DNA from: Allomuricauda sp. TY007
GTDB taxonomy: Bacteria; Bacteroidota; Bacteroidia; Flavobacteriales; Flavobacteriaceae
Direction: 5' to 3'
Assembly (NCBI RefSeq): GCF_010468565.1
Contig: NZ_WUEG01000016.1
Span: forward strand, 1-64,000
DNA length: 64,000 nucleotides
The first letter of the stretch is position 1, and every line of letters begins with the position of its first letter. The position numbers and the translations under genes were made by a program. Shown in pieces: positions 36,727 through 46,158 of the stretch. Under the pieces are notes generated by a model, which saw only the letters and a program-made list of their open reading frames with translations, ran no database searches and was not told where the DNA came from.

Positions 36727-39700
36727 ATGAAGAAAATCAACCTTCACTATTCCTACATCATAGCTCTAATGTTCTTTGGGTTGGGATTCAACTCTATGTT
36801 CGGCCAAACGGTCAACATGGAAGTACAACAAGGCCCCAACATTGATGTGGTACTTACGGTAGGAATCACCGACCAAAACATTGACACCTTCGAAGAAGAT
36901 TTAGGTGCCGCCCTGGAAAGCAAGGGTATCCCTGCAGACAAACTCTACGTACAAGGGTTTGAACGGACTACCATCTCCTCCAACTCCGAAGATGCAGCAG
37001 ACATCTTCAACAACTGGATACGTTGGGGCTACAACCCAGAGACCTGGGAATTCGTAGATGCGGAAAAGTTTATACGAAGAATCAATAACGACTACATGGC
37101 TGGATTTTACGACCCCGTTTTCGATTCTTCCAATTATACCTTGGAAGCGGACATTGCCTTTACTTCTGGTTCCGATGACGATGATATGGGTATCACTTTT
37201 GGAATGGAAAATGGTGCTGTAGGCTCCTATCTCTTCAACCTTTCGGGAGCGGTACGAACATTTACCACCAATGAATTTATCCCAAGCCACGGTTTTGCAT
37301 CAGGCCTTTACAAGATTACAAGGGATGATGGTACTGCGAACCCCCGACACTATGTTCAGGGATTGCAAGGTGCTGAGACTACCATTTTCAACAAAAACTC
37401 CACCACGACTTGGTATCATTTTAAGGTAGTGGTCAGCGGTAAGAACGTAAAAATCTATATGGATGATGCATTGATCATCGACTATACCGCGGCCGAGGAG
37501 ATAGGCGGCAGTTATGGATTCTTCTCCAACAGTCAGCCTTATGCCACCTTTAAAAACATTGAAGTGACCTCGTTGAGTCTTAAAAAGTTCAAGGACGTGC
37601 TTAGGGAGCCACAATGGAGAAACAGTGCCATGCGCTTTAATGTGAATTTGGACGATCAAGAAGTTGCGGATTTCGACAACGACCAAGACCTGGCGGAGAT
37701 ATTGATGCGAACCATCAATGAGGACATCCACTACATTGGATGGGGACTGAACGGCAACCAAGCCCAGTTCGAGCGTTTTGTGCAACAAAACAACGACAAA
37801 GGAACCTTTGTAAACCGGGATATGGGAAGTTGGTCTACCTGGATGGATGATATCGCCCAATATATCTATGAACAATACCAGTTCCTTACCGTGACCGAAG
37901 GGGACTATTTTATTGCTGGAACAAGCGTTGAAATAGCTGTGGACCCATCCGAAATGAAGACCAGTACCGCCAACGCAAGCTACCCAAGCGGTAGATGGAA
38001 AATAACACACGATGAAACCTTTTTCCCCAACAATCAAGGAAGAGTTTCATGGAACGACCTTTATTTGGAAGATGTTCCCGAATTCTATGAAAAAACAGGG
38101 AAATATTCCTTTACTTTTGAAGACCTTCCTACCTCACCCACTACCCTTTATTTCCACAGAAAACCGGTGGCGAGCTTCTCCTATAGTTCGGATACAGGGG
38201 TGTTCAATGATACTTCTTACGATTTGGATGGTGGTGCCAACAACGGTATTGCACAGACCGAATGGAAATGGAAACCCGTGGATGCAGCGTCCACCGCAGG
38301 CTGGACCAACGGAATATTCGATAAAAATGCCGTTGCCGATGGAGAATATCTGGTGATGTTGAACGTGCAGGACCATCAAGGGGTATGGAGTAGCCCATCC
38401 AGTGCATATATATTGGTGGACAGCAGCAGTTCATCCACAAATGAAGACCTACCTGTGGCACAATTCAATATCCAACCGGATGCACTGTTCACCTACAACG
38501 GTTCCATGAACATCAATATTGAAAACAACTCTATCGATCCTTACGGACGAACACTTTCCAACGAAGAATGGATCGTGACCCAAAGGGTGTATGACAGCGA
38601 AGGAAACCCAGCCGATACCGAAATCCATAACTCCACTACTGAAATGACGGATTTCTCCAGTTACAACAATCTAACCGCGGAATACATCATTAGCCTGCGC
38701 GTCCAAACCGGTACAGGGGTTTGGTCAGAGCCGTTCTTCCGAACATTGACCATTACCCACGATACCACCGAACCAACGTTATCAGCAACACCAAATAGTG
38801 GTTCCATTGACACGGACACCAACATTTTGTTGACCTTTCAAGATGAAAATGACGGAAGTGGTTTCGATGTTCAACGTTATGTATTGATCCAAGACAGTAA
38901 TCCGCCTGCATCCGACAGCAATCTTTGGACCTCTTGGAGCAACAGTCAATCCAAGACCACCTCGTTCTCAAGCGGTGGCTCGGGATGGTACATTCATGCT
39001 GAGGCCAAGGACAATGCAGGCAATACGGGAACCGCTTCCTTTGGTCCGTTTGATCTTGCCTTGGTGGTCGGTGCAAAGAACGACTTGGCTGTATTGGACG
39101 AAGATACCGAGTCCGACCCCATCGATGTTTTGTACAATGACGTCTACGATACCAACAATACGCCAACGGTAAGCATTACAACACAAGGAGCCAAAGGTTC
39201 CGCTGTGGTGGACGAAAACAATCAGATTATCTATACCCCAAATGAAAATGAATTTGGAAGTGATTCGGTCATCTATGAATTGGATGATGCCGGCACTAAG
39301 GTAACCGCAACACTTACCTTGTCCATCACCGCTGTGGACGACACCCCAACAGCTATAGCGGATTCCTTCACTTTGGATGAAAACGCTACCCTGAATGAAG
39401 ATGTATCGACCAACGATGTTGAAGTGGACGGTGATGATAGAATTTACCACATCATCTCAAACCCGGCAAATGCAAGCGCATTTACATTTAATGCTGATGG
39501 TACGTTCAGTTACGAGCATAATGGAGATGAATCAGCAACGGATAGTTTCACTTATAATTTTGAAGATGCCGTTTCCTTTTCGGAAACTGTAACAGCAACT
39601 TTGAACATAACCAATGTAAACGATGCACCGGAAGGCGGTGATATTACCTTGGAAGTGGTTCAGGATTCAGGGTATACTTTTAAAACAGATGATTTCAACT

Positions 39701-41871
39701 TTACTGATGTTGACCCAGGTGACACTTTTAATGGCATACAGGTGATTTCACTTCCCGCAAAGGGTACTTTGGAATACAATGGAACTCCCGTTCAGGCAAA
39801 TGATATGATCGATGACGTAACCCAACTTGTCTTCACAACGGTAGATGGGGAGTATGGTGACAACTATACCTCTTTTTCTTTTAAGGTAAAAGATGGCGAT
39901 GATGCCCTAAGTACAGCTACGCACACCGCGGGTATTAATGCTGCCCAAGATACCGATGGTGACGGCATACCCGATGAGGATGACGAAGACGACGACAACG
40001 ACGGTACACCCGATGCCGAAGATGCCTTCCCGAAGGATGATTCGGAGGATACCGATACCGATGGGGACGGAACCGGAGACAATACGGATGAGGATGATGA
40101 CAACGATGGCACACCCGATGCCGAAGATGCCTTCCCGAAGGATGATTCGGAGGATACCGATACCGATGGTGACGGCACGGGGGACAATGCAGACGAAGAT
40201 GATGACAACGACGGTACGCCTGATTCCGAAGATGCCTTCCCGAAGGATGATTCGGAGGATACGGATACAGACGGAGACGGAACAGGGGACAATGCCGACG
40301 AAGACGATGACAACGACGGTACACCGGATTCCGAGGACGCCTTCCCAAAGGATGATTCCGAGGATACCGATACCGACGGCGACGGAACAGGTGACAATGC
40401 CGACGAAGATGATGACAATGACGGTACACCGGATTCCGAAGATGCCTTCCCGAAGGATGATTCGGAGGATACCGATACCGACGGCGACGGAACAGGTGAC
40501 AATGCCGACGAAGATGATGACAATGACGGTACACCGGATTCCGAAGATGCCTTCCCGAAGGATGATTCGGAGGATACCGATACCGATGGTGACGGAACTG
40601 GTGACAATGCGGATGAAGATGATGACAATGACGGTACACCGGATTCCGAAGATGCCTTCCCAAAAGATGATTCGGAGGATACCGATACCGATGGTGACGG
40701 AACTGGTGACAATGCGGATGAAGACGATGACAACGACGGTACACCCGATGCCGAAGATGCTTTCCCGAAGGATGATTCGGAGGATACCGATACCGATGGT
40801 GACGGAACCGGGGACAATGCAGACGAAGATGATGACAATGACGGTACACCGGATTCCGAGGACGCCTTCCCAAAGGATGATTCGGAGGATACCGATACCG
40901 ATGGTGACGGCACGGGGGACAATGCAGACGAAGATGATGACAACGACGGTACGCCTGATTCCGAAGATGCCTTCCCGAAGGATGATTCGGAGGATACGGA
41001 TACAGACGGAGACGGAACTGGTGACAATGCCGACGAAGACGACGACAACGACGGTACACCGGATTCCGAGGACGCCTTCCCAAAGGATGATTCCGAGGAT
41101 ACCGATACCGATGGGGACGGAACGGGGGACAATGCTGACAATGATGCCGACAATGATGGTACCCCTGATGATGAGGATGTTTTTCCTAACGACCCCAATG
41201 AAGATTCCGACATAGATGGCGATGGTATTGGTGATAATTCCGATACGGACGACGACAATGATGGGATAACCGATACCGATACGGACGGGGACGGTCTTGG
41301 AGATAATGTTGACAACGATGATGACAACGATGGGATACCTGATGATCAGGACGATTTTCCAAATGATGCCTCTGAAACAATAGATACAGATGGAGATGGA
41401 ACAGGTGACAACGCCGATACCGATGATGATGGCGATGGTTATTCCGATGAAGTGGAATTGACCGAAGGAACCGACCCAACGGATGCATCCAGCACCCCAT
41501 TGGATACCGATGGTGATGGTATTCCTGACAGCACGGATGAAGATGATGACAATGATGGTGTTGCAGACGTCGATGATGCATTTCCAACAAGTGAAGAACC
41601 TTCATTGGTGCCGGCACAGGCCTTTACACCAAATGGTGATGGAAACAACGATGCTTGGATCATACCTGGAATAGACAACTATCCCAATAATGTGGTCAAA
41701 GTTTACAACCGATGGGGGCATCAAGTGTTCGGTACAAAATCGTATCGAAACAACTGGGAAGGCTTCTACAAGAATAGGAACGAGAAACTCCCTGCCGGAT
41801 CGTACATGTACGTCATCAATTTAGGTGATGGCTCCGCTCCCTTGCAAGGATGGATATTCATCAACTATTAA
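36727..41871 (+). CDS. Giant T9SS type B surface adhesin with calcium-binding repeats
   Basis: This 1714-residue cell-surface protein has, in order: a signal peptide (about 1-27, ending FGQ); a LamG/concanavalin-like domain (about 100-280); Ig/PKD-like regions (about 480-790); cadherin/tandem-95-like repeats (about 790-1070); and 11 nearly identical Asp-rich thrombospondin type 3-like units (1075-1457). Four looser units follow (to about 1628), then a C-terminal CHU_C/type B sorting domain (about 1629-1714; FTPNGDGNND, YNRWGHQVF). The sorting domain directs export by T9SS and surface attachment. The Asp-rich units should bind calcium. Start ATG 36727 fits the signal peptide. A PorP/SprF gene follows. 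Confidence 0.9.
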   Translation: MKKINLHYSYIIALMFFGLGFNSMFGQTVNMEVQQGPNIDVVLTVGITDQNIDTFEEDLGAALESKGIPADKLYVQGFERTTISSNSEDAADIFNNWIRWGYNPETWEFVDAEKFIRRINNDYMAGFYDPVFDSSNYTLEADIAFTSGSDDDDMGITFGMENGAVGSYLFNLSGAVRTFTTNEFIPSHGFASGLYKITRDDGTANPRHYVQGLQGAETTIFNKNSTTTWYHFKVVVSGKNVKIYMDDALIIDYTAAEEIGGSYGFFSNSQPYATFKNIEVTSLSLKKFKDVLREPQWRNSAMRFNVNLDDQEVADFDNDQDLAEILMRTINEDIHYIGWGLNGNQAQFERFVQQNNDKGTFVNRDMGSWSTWMDDIAQYIYEQYQFLTVTEGDYFIAGTSVEIAVDPSEMKTSTANASYPSGRWKITHDETFFPNNQGRVSWNDLYLEDVPEFYEKTGKYSFTFEDLPTSPTTLYFHRKPVASFSYSSDTGVFNDTSYDLDGGANNGIAQTEWKWKPVDAASTAGWTNGIFDKNAVADGEYLVMLNVQDHQGVWSSPSSAYILVDSSSSSTNEDLPVAQFNIQPDALFTYNGSMNINIENNSIDPYGRTLSNEEWIVTQRVYDSEGNPADTEIHNSTTEMTDFSSYNNLTAEYIISLRVQTGTGVWSEPFFRTLTITHDTTEPTLSATPNSGSIDTDTNILLTFQDENDGSGFDVQRYVLIQDSNPPASDSNLWTSWSNSQSKTTSFSSGGSGWYIHAEAKDNAGNTGTASFGPFDLALVVGAKNDLAVLDEDTESDPIDVLYNDVYDTNNTPTVSITTQGAKGSAVVDENNQIIYTPNENEFGSDSVIYELDDAGTKVTATLTLSITAVDDTPTAIADSFTLDENATLNEDVSTNDVEVDGDDRIYHIISNPANASAFTFNADGTFSYEHNGDESATDSFTYNFEDAVSFSETVTATLNITNVNDAPEGGDITLEVVQDSGYTFKTDDFNFTDVDPGDTFNGIQVISLPAKGTLEYNGTPVQANDMIDDVTQLVFTTVDGEYGDNYTSFSFKVKDGDDALSTATHTAGINAAQDTDGDGIPDEDDEDDDNDGTPDAEDAFPKDDSEDTDTDGDGTGDNTDEDDDNDGTPDAEDAFPKDDSEDTDTDGDGTGDNADEDDDNDGTPDSEDAFPKDDSEDTDTDGDGTGDNADEDDDNDGTPDSEDAFPKDDSEDTDTDGDGTGDNADEDDDNDGTPDSEDAFPKDDSEDTDTDGDGTGDNADEDDDNDGTPDSEDAFPKDDSEDTDTDGDGTGDNADEDDDNDGTPDSEDAFPKDDSEDTDTDGDGTGDNADEDDDNDGTPDAEDAFPKDDSEDTDTDGDGTGDNADEDDDNDGTPDSEDAFPKDDSEDTDTDGDGTGDNADEDDDNDGTPDSEDAFPKDDSEDTDTDGDGTGDNADEDDDNDGTPDSEDAFPKDDSEDTDTDGDGTGDNADNDADNDGTPDDEDVFPNDPNEDSDIDGDGIGDNSDTDDDNDGITDTDTDGDGLGDNVDNDDDNDGIPDDQDDFPNDASETIDTDGDGTGDNADTDDDGDGYSDEVELTEGTDPTDASSTPLDTDGDGIPDSTDEDDDNDGVADVDDAFPTSEEPSLVPAQAFTPNGDGNNDAWIIPGIDNYPNNVVKVYNRWGHQVFGTKSYRNNWEGFYKNRNEKLPAGSYMYVINLGDGSAPLQGWIFINY
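39949..41097 (+). repeat. coding tandem array, 11 units of 105 bp
   Basis: Inside the adhesin gene are one 99-bp unit and ten 105-bp units encoding DTDTDGDGTGDN, an acidic DEDDDNDG run, then AFPKDDSE. Protein units are almost identical, while DNA units differ at synonymous sites. The fifth and sixth full units are close to identical in DNA. A synonymous-codon signature (GATACGGATACAGACGG) at 40258 recurs at 40993, exactly 735 bp (7 units) away, pointing to block duplication. Confidence 0.9.
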
Positions 41872-41904
41872 TACCAACAGAACAAAAAACACCATACAAA
41901 ACAG

Positions 41905-42795
41905 ATGAAACTTTTCAATAATATACAATTAATGGTCATACTGCTTGTAGTTTCCGTTACGGTAAGCGCACAACAGGACCCAAACTATACGTTTTACCGC
42001 TATAATATGAACCTTTACAACCCCGCCTTTGTGGGGAGTTCAGAGGCAGCCGAATTCTCTTTGGGAATCCGCAGCCAATGGGCGGGCATTGAGGGAGCCC
42101 CGGAAAGCCAAAGTGCCATTTTCGGTATGCCTGTGGGGAAAAACGTTGGGCTGGGTGCATCCATACTCAATGATAAGACCTTTATCGAACAGCAGACCTG
42201 GGTAGCCATAGATGTATCTTACAACATTCAATTGGACGATGAACACATGCTCTATTTTGGAATTAAAGGAAGTGCCAACTCCTATGATGCCAACACCCAA
42301 GGCCTTGTGACCTACGGTGTGGGTCAGGATGGTGCCCTAATGGACTACGAGAGCCGTTTCACCCCCAATGTCGGGGCGGGGGTCTATTTAAAGCACGATA
42401 GGTATTTTGCATCTCTGTCCGCTCCAAAGTTGTTGACCCCGGAACGGCTACAAGAGCGCGATGGCAACGCCTATCTTGGTGTAGATCGCATGCATGCCTA
42501 CCTCAGCGGGGGATATACCTTTCTCTTGGGCAAAACCTTGGATTTGAAGACCATGGGGATGTTGCGCTACGTGGATGCTTCCCCTATATCGGTGGAACTG
42601 ACAGGTATATTGGACTTTGGGGAACGTTTTGAGTTCGGAGCCAGTTATCGTCACGAGGAGAGCATCAGCGGGCTGTTCCTGTTCAACATCAGCAGTGGGT
42701 TCAACTTGGGCTATGCCTATGAGACCTCCATCCAAAATCCTATTGATGGGCTGGACAACAATACCCATGAATTGTTCATGAGATTGAAAATGTAA
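41905..42795 (+). CDS. PorP/SprF-family T9SS membrane protein
   Basis: This 296-residue outer-membrane beta-barrel protein has a signal peptide (about 1-22, ending VSAQQ). The PorP/SprF start DPNYTFYRYNMNLYNPAFVGS is near 24-44, and several repeated amphipathic strands follow. In Flavobacterium, SprF-like proteins encoded just after a type B adhesin are needed for that adhesin's secretion or surface display. Position 33 bp after the giant gene supports a dedicated partner role. A strong terminator follows, closing the unit. Confidence 0.92.
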   Translation: MKLFNNIQLMVILLVVSVTVSAQQDPNYTFYRYNMNLYNPAFVGSSEAAEFSLGIRSQWAGIEGAPESQSAIFGMPVGKNVGLGASILNDKTFIEQQTWVAIDVSYNIQLDDEHMLYFGIKGSANSYDANTQGLVTYGVGQDGALMDYESRFTPNVGAGVYLKHDRYFASLSAPKLLTPERLQERDGNAYLGVDRMHAYLSGGYTFLLGKTLDLKTMGMLRYVDASPISVELTGILDFGERFEFGASYRHEESISGLFLFNISSGFNLGYAYETSIQNPIDGLDNNTHELFMRLKM

Positions 42796-42840
42796 TTTCA
42801 AACCAAACAATATGGTATGAAATATTGTGAAGAATAGAAG

Positions 42841-42888
42841 CTGTCCAAAAGGCAACAAAATTTTATTGCCTTTTGGACAGTCTTTTTT
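42841..42888 (+). terminator. strong rho-independent terminator
   Basis: A perfect 15-bp stem, CTGTCCAAAAGGCAA / TTGCCTTTTGGACAG, with a 10-base loop, is followed by TCTTTTTT. It ends the adhesin and PorP/SprF transcript. Confidence 0.9.
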
Positions 42889-43107
42889 ATCTGCTAAACA
42901 ATAATAAGTATTGGTAAATACTTTGATTGATTATAGAAGAAAGTGTTTTTCAACTTTTTAAACATTTGTAAATTGCTACAGCGACAATACGTTTTGTCAT
43001 ACAAAACTTTGGTTCTGCCAAGCAACGTGGAACCTATTCAAGTCAAAAGGTTGGAACACAATCTTCAAATTATTCATTCATGCCAATCAATAGGCATAAA
43101 CTTTAGT

Positions 43108-43290
43108 TCAATTTGCAGCACGCTCTTTAAACCTCTCCATACCATTATCAAACTGGTAATCAGGGCTTTTTAACATTCTTCGATAAAGAGTTTCGTTGAC
43201 AGTTACGGGTATATGTAGATAGGGAAATTGGATGTTATAGTTTCTTCCACTTTTACCTACTAATCTAACTTTGACCGGTTTATTCTCCAT
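43108..43290 (-). CDS. Small hypothetical protein
   Basis: This 60-residue frame with an ATG start opens MENKPVKVRLVGKSGRNYNI and contains FPYLHIPVTVNETLYRRML. Composition is balanced, with charged residues and alternating hydrophobics, like a small beta-strand protein. No other gene occupies this stretch. The 217 bp downstream has no terminator, and no promoter consensus is seen. Family unknown. Confidence 0.5.
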   Translation of the reverse strand: MENKPVKVRLVGKSGRNYNIQFPYLHIPVTVNETLYRRMLKSPDYQFDNGMERFKERAAN

Positions 43291-43583
43291 AATCTAAAAT
43301 TTTTAAATGTTAAACTATTGGAACATACCGGTTGACAATTAGTCAAAATGTATTCCAAACCATGAATCATACATTATTATCGCAAAAATGGTTTTTGAAA
43401 TGTCAAAATGGCAATTTAAACTCATTTTCATTGTCTAAATAATGAAAGGAATGACAGATATTCTTAAAAATTTCCTAAAAGAAACTGACATATTTTCAAT
43501 TACTCATAATTTTTTTCGATAAATTTTTATTGTTTTTCAATAAATATTGGTTTATTTGCCTCAGTATTCAAAAATTAAGAGAA

Positions 43584-44072
43584 ATGAAAGACATTAAATC
43601 ACAAATTACAGATCGAGGCTCCACTCTCTTACTAAAATTTGTTGTTATATTTTTAGCTATCGCAGCAATCTGTTTGTTTGGGTTTTTATTGTATGTATCC
43701 ATTACCTCCGATAGCGTAGGGATGTTTAGGCCAATTTTATTGGGGATATGTGTGACTGAAATTCCTTTCCTGTATGCTCTCTACCAAGCCCACAGACTAT
43801 TGCTTTTTATTGATAGGAACGAAGCATTTTCAAATGTATCGATCAAAGCCTTAAACAAAATTAAGTTGAGTGCTTTTACGATAAGTTTGTTGTACACTGG
43901 GGGGATGCCTTATATATATTATGTGGGAGAGGTTGACGATGCGCCCGGCGTCATATTAATGGGGTTAATTTTGGCCGCTGTTCCATTTGTAGTGGCTGTA
44001 TTTGCCGCAGTTTTGCTCAAGCTGTTTCAAAACGGTTTGAATATAAAATCTGAAAATGATCTAACCGTTTAA
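43584..44072 (+). CDS. DUF2975 membrane protein
   Basis: These 162 residues include four predicted membrane helices (about 14-38, 50-72, 95-115 and 125-150). The length and pattern match DUF2975, a family typically encoded next to a small YozG-type HTH regulator, as here (3-bp gap to the next gene). The pair may form a membrane sensor or a toxin-like module; its function is not established. Start at 43584 is preferred over the longer frame for its clean N-terminus MKDIKSQITDRGS. Confidence 0.82.
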   Translation: MKDIKSQITDRGSTLLLKFVVIFLAIAAICLFGFLLYVSITSDSVGMFRPILLGICVTEIPFLYALYQAHRLLLFIDRNEAFSNVSIKALNKIKLSAFTISLLYTGGMPYIYYVGEVDDAPGVILMGLILAAVPFVVAVFAAVLLKLFQNGLNIKSENDLTV

Positions 44073-44075
44073 TAT

Positions 44076-44303
44076 ATGGCTATTATAGTAAATTTAGATG
44101 TAGTAATGGCCAAGAGGAAGATGTCCTTAAATGAACTTTCCGAGAAAGTAGGCTTGACATTGGCAAATCTTTCAATACTTAAAACGGGCAAGGCCAAAGC
44201 AATTAGGTTCAGCACACTGGAATTGATTTGCAATGTATTGGAATGCCAACCAGGCGACATCTTGGAGTATGTTGATGACCAACAAAGCACAATCACTAGA
44301 TAA
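44076..44303 (+). CDS. YozG-like Xre-family HTH regulator
   Basis: The 75-residue single-domain DNA-binding protein is of the Cro/C1 type. Its HTH spans about 15-40 (MSLNELSEKVGLTLANLSIL), followed by KAKAIRFSTLELICNVLECQPGDIL, a close match to the YozG group. It probably represses the upstream DUF2975 gene and itself. The next element is a hairpin terminator at 44352. Confidence 0.88.
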   Translation: MAIIVNLDVVMAKRKMSLNELSEKVGLTLANLSILKTGKAKAIRFSTLELICNVLECQPGDILEYVDDQQSTITR

Positions 44304-44351
44304 CTGCGACCTGCTTAATATGTATGTTTATGATATTGTTCCTAACAATCA

Positions 44352-44388
44352 TACAGGGGGCAAAGCCTTTTTGGCATTGCCCCCTGTA
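44352..44388. terminator. long hairpin between convergent genes
   Basis: A perfect 12-bp outer stem, TACAGGGGGCAA / TTGCCCCCTGTA, with a small inner stem (GCC/GGC around TTTTT) gives a 37-nt near-perfect palindrome. It lies between the YozG-like gene and the convergent esterase and can serve both, though flanking T runs are short. Confidence 0.75.
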
Positions 44389-44442
44389 GAAAAGATGCTC
44401 GACAACAAAGGTGTCTTATCGCTGTTTTACAAACTAGCAGGA

Positions 44443-46071
44443 TTAATTTTTGTAATCCTTGTCCAAAAACTCGTACCGCGCATCATCTACGGCCTTGGTC
44501 AATTTGCTCTCCGTATCTATGATCATTACGGCGGGTTCATTTGCTTTGGGCTCTACTGCTTCCCAATTGGGCAAATCTTCACCATTGGGGTTTCCACTCT
44601 TAATAAAATTGGCAAAAAACTGCTGCATGGTTTTGGAAGCCTTGTAATCCTCGGCGGTCCAAGCATAATCATCCACAAGATGCAGATTACCCATAGCGTA
44701 TTCGATTTCAGCTGCATGTGGCGCGCCAATGGGCTTGGGCATTTGTGGGGCATTGGAATTTTTTTCCACGGTACCACCCGCCAATCCAGATACTAGGTTT
44801 TTATCCTTTAACGGAGGTCTTATTTTACTGTATAGATAGCGATATACGGGTTGATCACTGTTCTTGCGGTGTAAGTCGAACCACTTCCATGTGCTATAGG
44901 CTATAAAACGATCGGAAGCAAGGTTCGTTGCTGCCCATTGAAGCTCTTCTTCTGTACTATGTGGGTACAGATCCAATACAGTTTGATGGTTCTCCGGATA
45001 GGCCTCCTTCACTTTAGCTACAAATACCTCTTTTGTAATGGGGCCTTGGGTAAAGGCCATACCAGGTATTTCGGCAGAATTCCATCCAACCAATAATGGA
45101 ACCTGTGCCTGCTCCTGTGAGGCAAAGGTTTCGGGCAAGGACTTGGTGAGTAAATACCCGTCAATAACCATAGGAAAGCCAAATCTCTGGGATTCATTAT
45201 AAATCTCGTACAGGTCACGTGTGCTCAATTTTCTTAATTGAGAAATGTTCTTGATACCGGCATTATCCAAAAATTGTACACCTTGCTTTTCCGCCTCTGC
45301 CAAAGGAATTGGTGCCATAGTTGGTGGAATGGCAGCTCCGCTTTCCCCAATAGCTCCTGCAATAAGGTCTTTGGACAAAGGGGAGGCCATTTGTACACTA
45401 ACCCCAATAGATCCGGCAGATTCCCCAGCTATGGTCACTTGATTTGGGTCTCCGCCAAAGGCAGCTATGTTTTCCTGTACCCATTGAAGGGCCATGTTTT
45501 GATCTAGCTGTCCATAATTTCCAGATGCTTTGTAAGGAGCCTCGGCAGACAGCTCTGGATGGGCCAGATTCCCGAAAATATTCAGGCGATAATTGGTGGT
45601 GACAACCACAATGCCCTTTTTCGCCATACTTTCACCGTCATATCTATATTCCGATGCATCTCCCGCAACGTTCCCGCCCCCATAAAAGTATACCAGAACG
45701 GGAAGGTTTTTATCGTTACGCTTGGCAGGTGTCCAAACGTTAAGGTAAAGACAATCCTCACTTACGCCATTGGAGCGGGACTTCATATCGCCGAATACCA
45801 TGGCTTGCATAGGCCTTGGGCCAAAACGCTTTGTCTCTACCACACCCTCCCAAGGGTCCAAGGGCTGGGGGGCCTTCCATCGCAATTCACCGATCGGTGG
45901 TTTTGCAAAAGGTATTCCAAAATATTTTTGGATACCCGTATGAGTATCGTAAAGCCCTTCAATAATACCGTTCTTGAGTTTGGCTTGAACAGGAAAGGCG
46001 TTTTTCTGTTGTGAGCTCAGTTCCGACATTACAAAGAGAACCAACGCCACGGAAAGTAGTCGCTTTTTCAT
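44443..46071 (-). CDS. Secreted type B carboxylesterase
   Basis: This alpha/beta-hydrolase of the carboxylesterase/cholinesterase family has 542 residues and a signal peptide (about 1-21, ending SSQQ). Family marks are EDCLYLNVWTP near 105, the oxyanion FYGGG near 130, the nucleophile elbow GESAGS near 215 and a His in GAPHAAEIEYAMG near 448 (catalytic His). It should hydrolyse esters in the periplasm or outside; possible natural substrates include acetylated or feruloylated glycans. It is divergent from a Nudix-fold regulator, which may control it through the palindrome at 46086-46110. Confidence 0.9.
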   Translation of the reverse strand: MKKRLLSVALVLFVMSELSSQQKNAFPVQAKLKNGIIEGLYDTHTGIQKYFGIPFAKPPIGELRWKAPQPLDPWEGVVETKRFGPRPMQAMVFGDMKSRSNGVSEDCLYLNVWTPAKRNDKNLPVLVYFYGGGNVAGDASEYRYDGESMAKKGIVVVTTNYRLNIFGNLAHPELSAEAPYKASGNYGQLDQNMALQWVQENIAAFGGDPNQVTIAGESAGSIGVSVQMASPLSKDLIAGAIGESGAAIPPTMAPIPLAEAEKQGVQFLDNAGIKNISQLRKLSTRDLYEIYNESQRFGFPMVIDGYLLTKSLPETFASQEQAQVPLLVGWNSAEIPGMAFTQGPITKEVFVAKVKEAYPENHQTVLDLYPHSTEEELQWAATNLASDRFIAYSTWKWFDLHRKNSDQPVYRYLYSKIRPPLKDKNLVSGLAGGTVEKNSNAPQMPKPIGAPHAAEIEYAMGNLHLVDDYAWTAEDYKASKTMQQFFANFIKSGNPNGEDLPNWEAVEPKANEPAVMIIDTESKLTKAVDDARYEFLDKDYKN

Positions 46072-46085
46072 TATATCTTGTTTTT

Positions 46086-46110
46086 CTATTGTTACATATT
46101 GTTACAATAG
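46086..46110. promoter_or_regulatory. candidate operator of the Nudix-fold regulator
   Basis: Arms CTATTGT (46086-46092) and ACAATAG (46104-46110) form a perfect inverted repeat around 11 bases. It lies in the 87-bp divergent region between the esterase and the regulator. Its 25-bp size fits NrtR-family operators. It also contains a direct repeat, ATTGTTAC, twice. Binding is inferred only. Confidence 0.5.
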
Positions 46111-46158
46111 TACTTTGTTTTTACGAGAAAATATACTTTATTTAAAAAAAATTTCATT

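Noticed and set aside
39949..41097. CRISPR-like regular repeats
   Set aside because: Units are 105 bp with no unique spacers, lie inside an open reading frame and encode a known type of calcium-binding repeat. No cas genes are near.
39864..41327. Long antisense and alternate-frame reading frames (487, 382 and 425 codons) across the adhesin repeat array
   Set aside because: The 105-bp period is divisible by three, so any frame open in one unit is open in all. The products are pure Ser/Pro/Val, Arg/His or Met/Thr/Arg low complexity, with no start context or homology.
42943..43173. 76-codon plus-strand frame after the PorP/SprF terminator
   Set aside because: It has an AT-rich Phe/Leu/Ile composition, overlaps the better minus-strand candidate at 43108-43290, and has no promoter or homology.
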